Shown here: one piece after another, positions 14,750 through 14,897 of the stretch
Layout: each line of letters opens with the position of its first letter
Position numbering within the stretch: the stretch's first letter is position 1
NCBI GenBank assembly: GCA_902495025.1
Contig: CABUWB010000017.1
Location: forward strand, 1-14,897
Reading direction: 5' to 3'
Length of the DNA: 14,897 bases
DNA from: an uncultured Eubacteriales bacterium
GTDB taxonomy: Bacteria; Bacillota; Clostridia; Lachnospirales; CAG-274
Position numbers and translations under genes: made by a program
The notes under the pieces: model-generated
Seen by the model: the letters and a program-made list of their open reading frames with translations, nothing else
Database searches by the model: none
Told to the model about the DNA's origin: nothing

Positions 14750-14825
14750 GTAGGGGCGGCAATCTGCCGCCCGTCAACCATTGCAACATGTTAAACATTC
14801 GGGCGGATATGGAATCCGCCCCTAC
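14750..14825. repeat. 76-base element with terminal inverted repeats and two GC-rich hairpins
   Basis: The ends GTAGGGGCGG (14750-14759) and CCGCCCCTAC (14816-14825) are perfect 10-base inverted repeats. Inside are two stem-loops: arms 14754-14761 and 14765-14772 (GGGCGGCA/TGCCGCCC, loop ATC), and arms 14801-14808 and 14814-14821 (GGGCGGAT/ATCCGCCC, loop ATGGA). The GC-rich element sits in AT-rich sequence with no gene. The form fits a dispersed miniature palindromic repeat, and similar GTAGGGGCGG-type sequences occur in Clostridia genomes from general recollection. There is no T-run, so it is not a typical terminator for the ABC-F gene. No second copy lies in this window. Confidence 0.7.
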
Positions 14826-14897
14826 AAGTTAATTACAACGTTAATTGATTTTTTGGCAAAATTTAGCTTATATGCAGGATATTTAAACAAACCAACA

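Noticed and set aside
14826..14860. AT-rich stem followed by a T-run as terminator of the ABC-F gene
   Set aside because: Only five A-T pairs (AATTA/TAATT) precede the T-run, too weak to count as an intrinsic terminator.

Overview
The window looks like a chromosomal segment of a low-to-moderate GC anaerobic Firmicute, most likely a Clostridia member near Ruminococcus/Oscillospiraceae. The reasons are the dxs-tlyA-nadK-argR-recN gene order, strong AGGAGG-type ribosome binding sites, a type I dockerin protein, and a surface protein with Thr-rich linkers, BIG2-like domains and SLH repeats. The taxonomic call is an inference. Every supported gene is on the + strand. I see no tRNA, rRNA, CRISPR array, transposase or prophage gene.

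Region 1 (1-5868) is a housekeeping block. It holds the 3' part of dxs (isoprenoid precursor synthesis, with an apparent one-base frameshift), tlyA (rRNA 2'-O-methyltransferase family) and nadK, joined by 11- and 4-base overlaps. A 395-base gap follows, whose first half is packed with back-to-back stem-loops. Then come argR with its own promoter, recN, and a Glu/Ala-rich lipoprotein of unknown function, closed by a clear intrinsic terminator.

Region 2 (5869-7564) is a two-gene unit: an aldo/keto reductase and an IolB-type 5-deoxy-glucuronate isomerase. No other inositol gene is nearby.

Region 3 (7565-11544) encodes the exported, cell-surface layer. One gene makes a 634-residue SLH-anchored protein with four BIG2-like modules, poly-Asp runs and Thr-rich linkers. 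The other makes a secreted right-handed beta-helix protein ending in a type I dockerin, so it is probably delivered to a cohesin-bearing scaffold. The dockerin gene has a good promoter that abuts a long hairpin, and a structured leader that might be a divergent riboswitch-like RNA (weak evidence).

Region 4 (11545-14653) returns to housekeeping: homoserine dehydrogenase with an ACT domain, and an Uup-like ABC-F ATPase. The last 244 bases carry no gene but contain a compact 76-base element with 10-base terminal inverted repeats and two internal GC-rich hairpins, resembling a dispersed miniature repeat.

No obviously new multi-gene system is visible. The most interesting items are non-coding: the stem-loop array after nadK, the leader of the dockerin gene, and the 76-base inverted-repeat element at the end.
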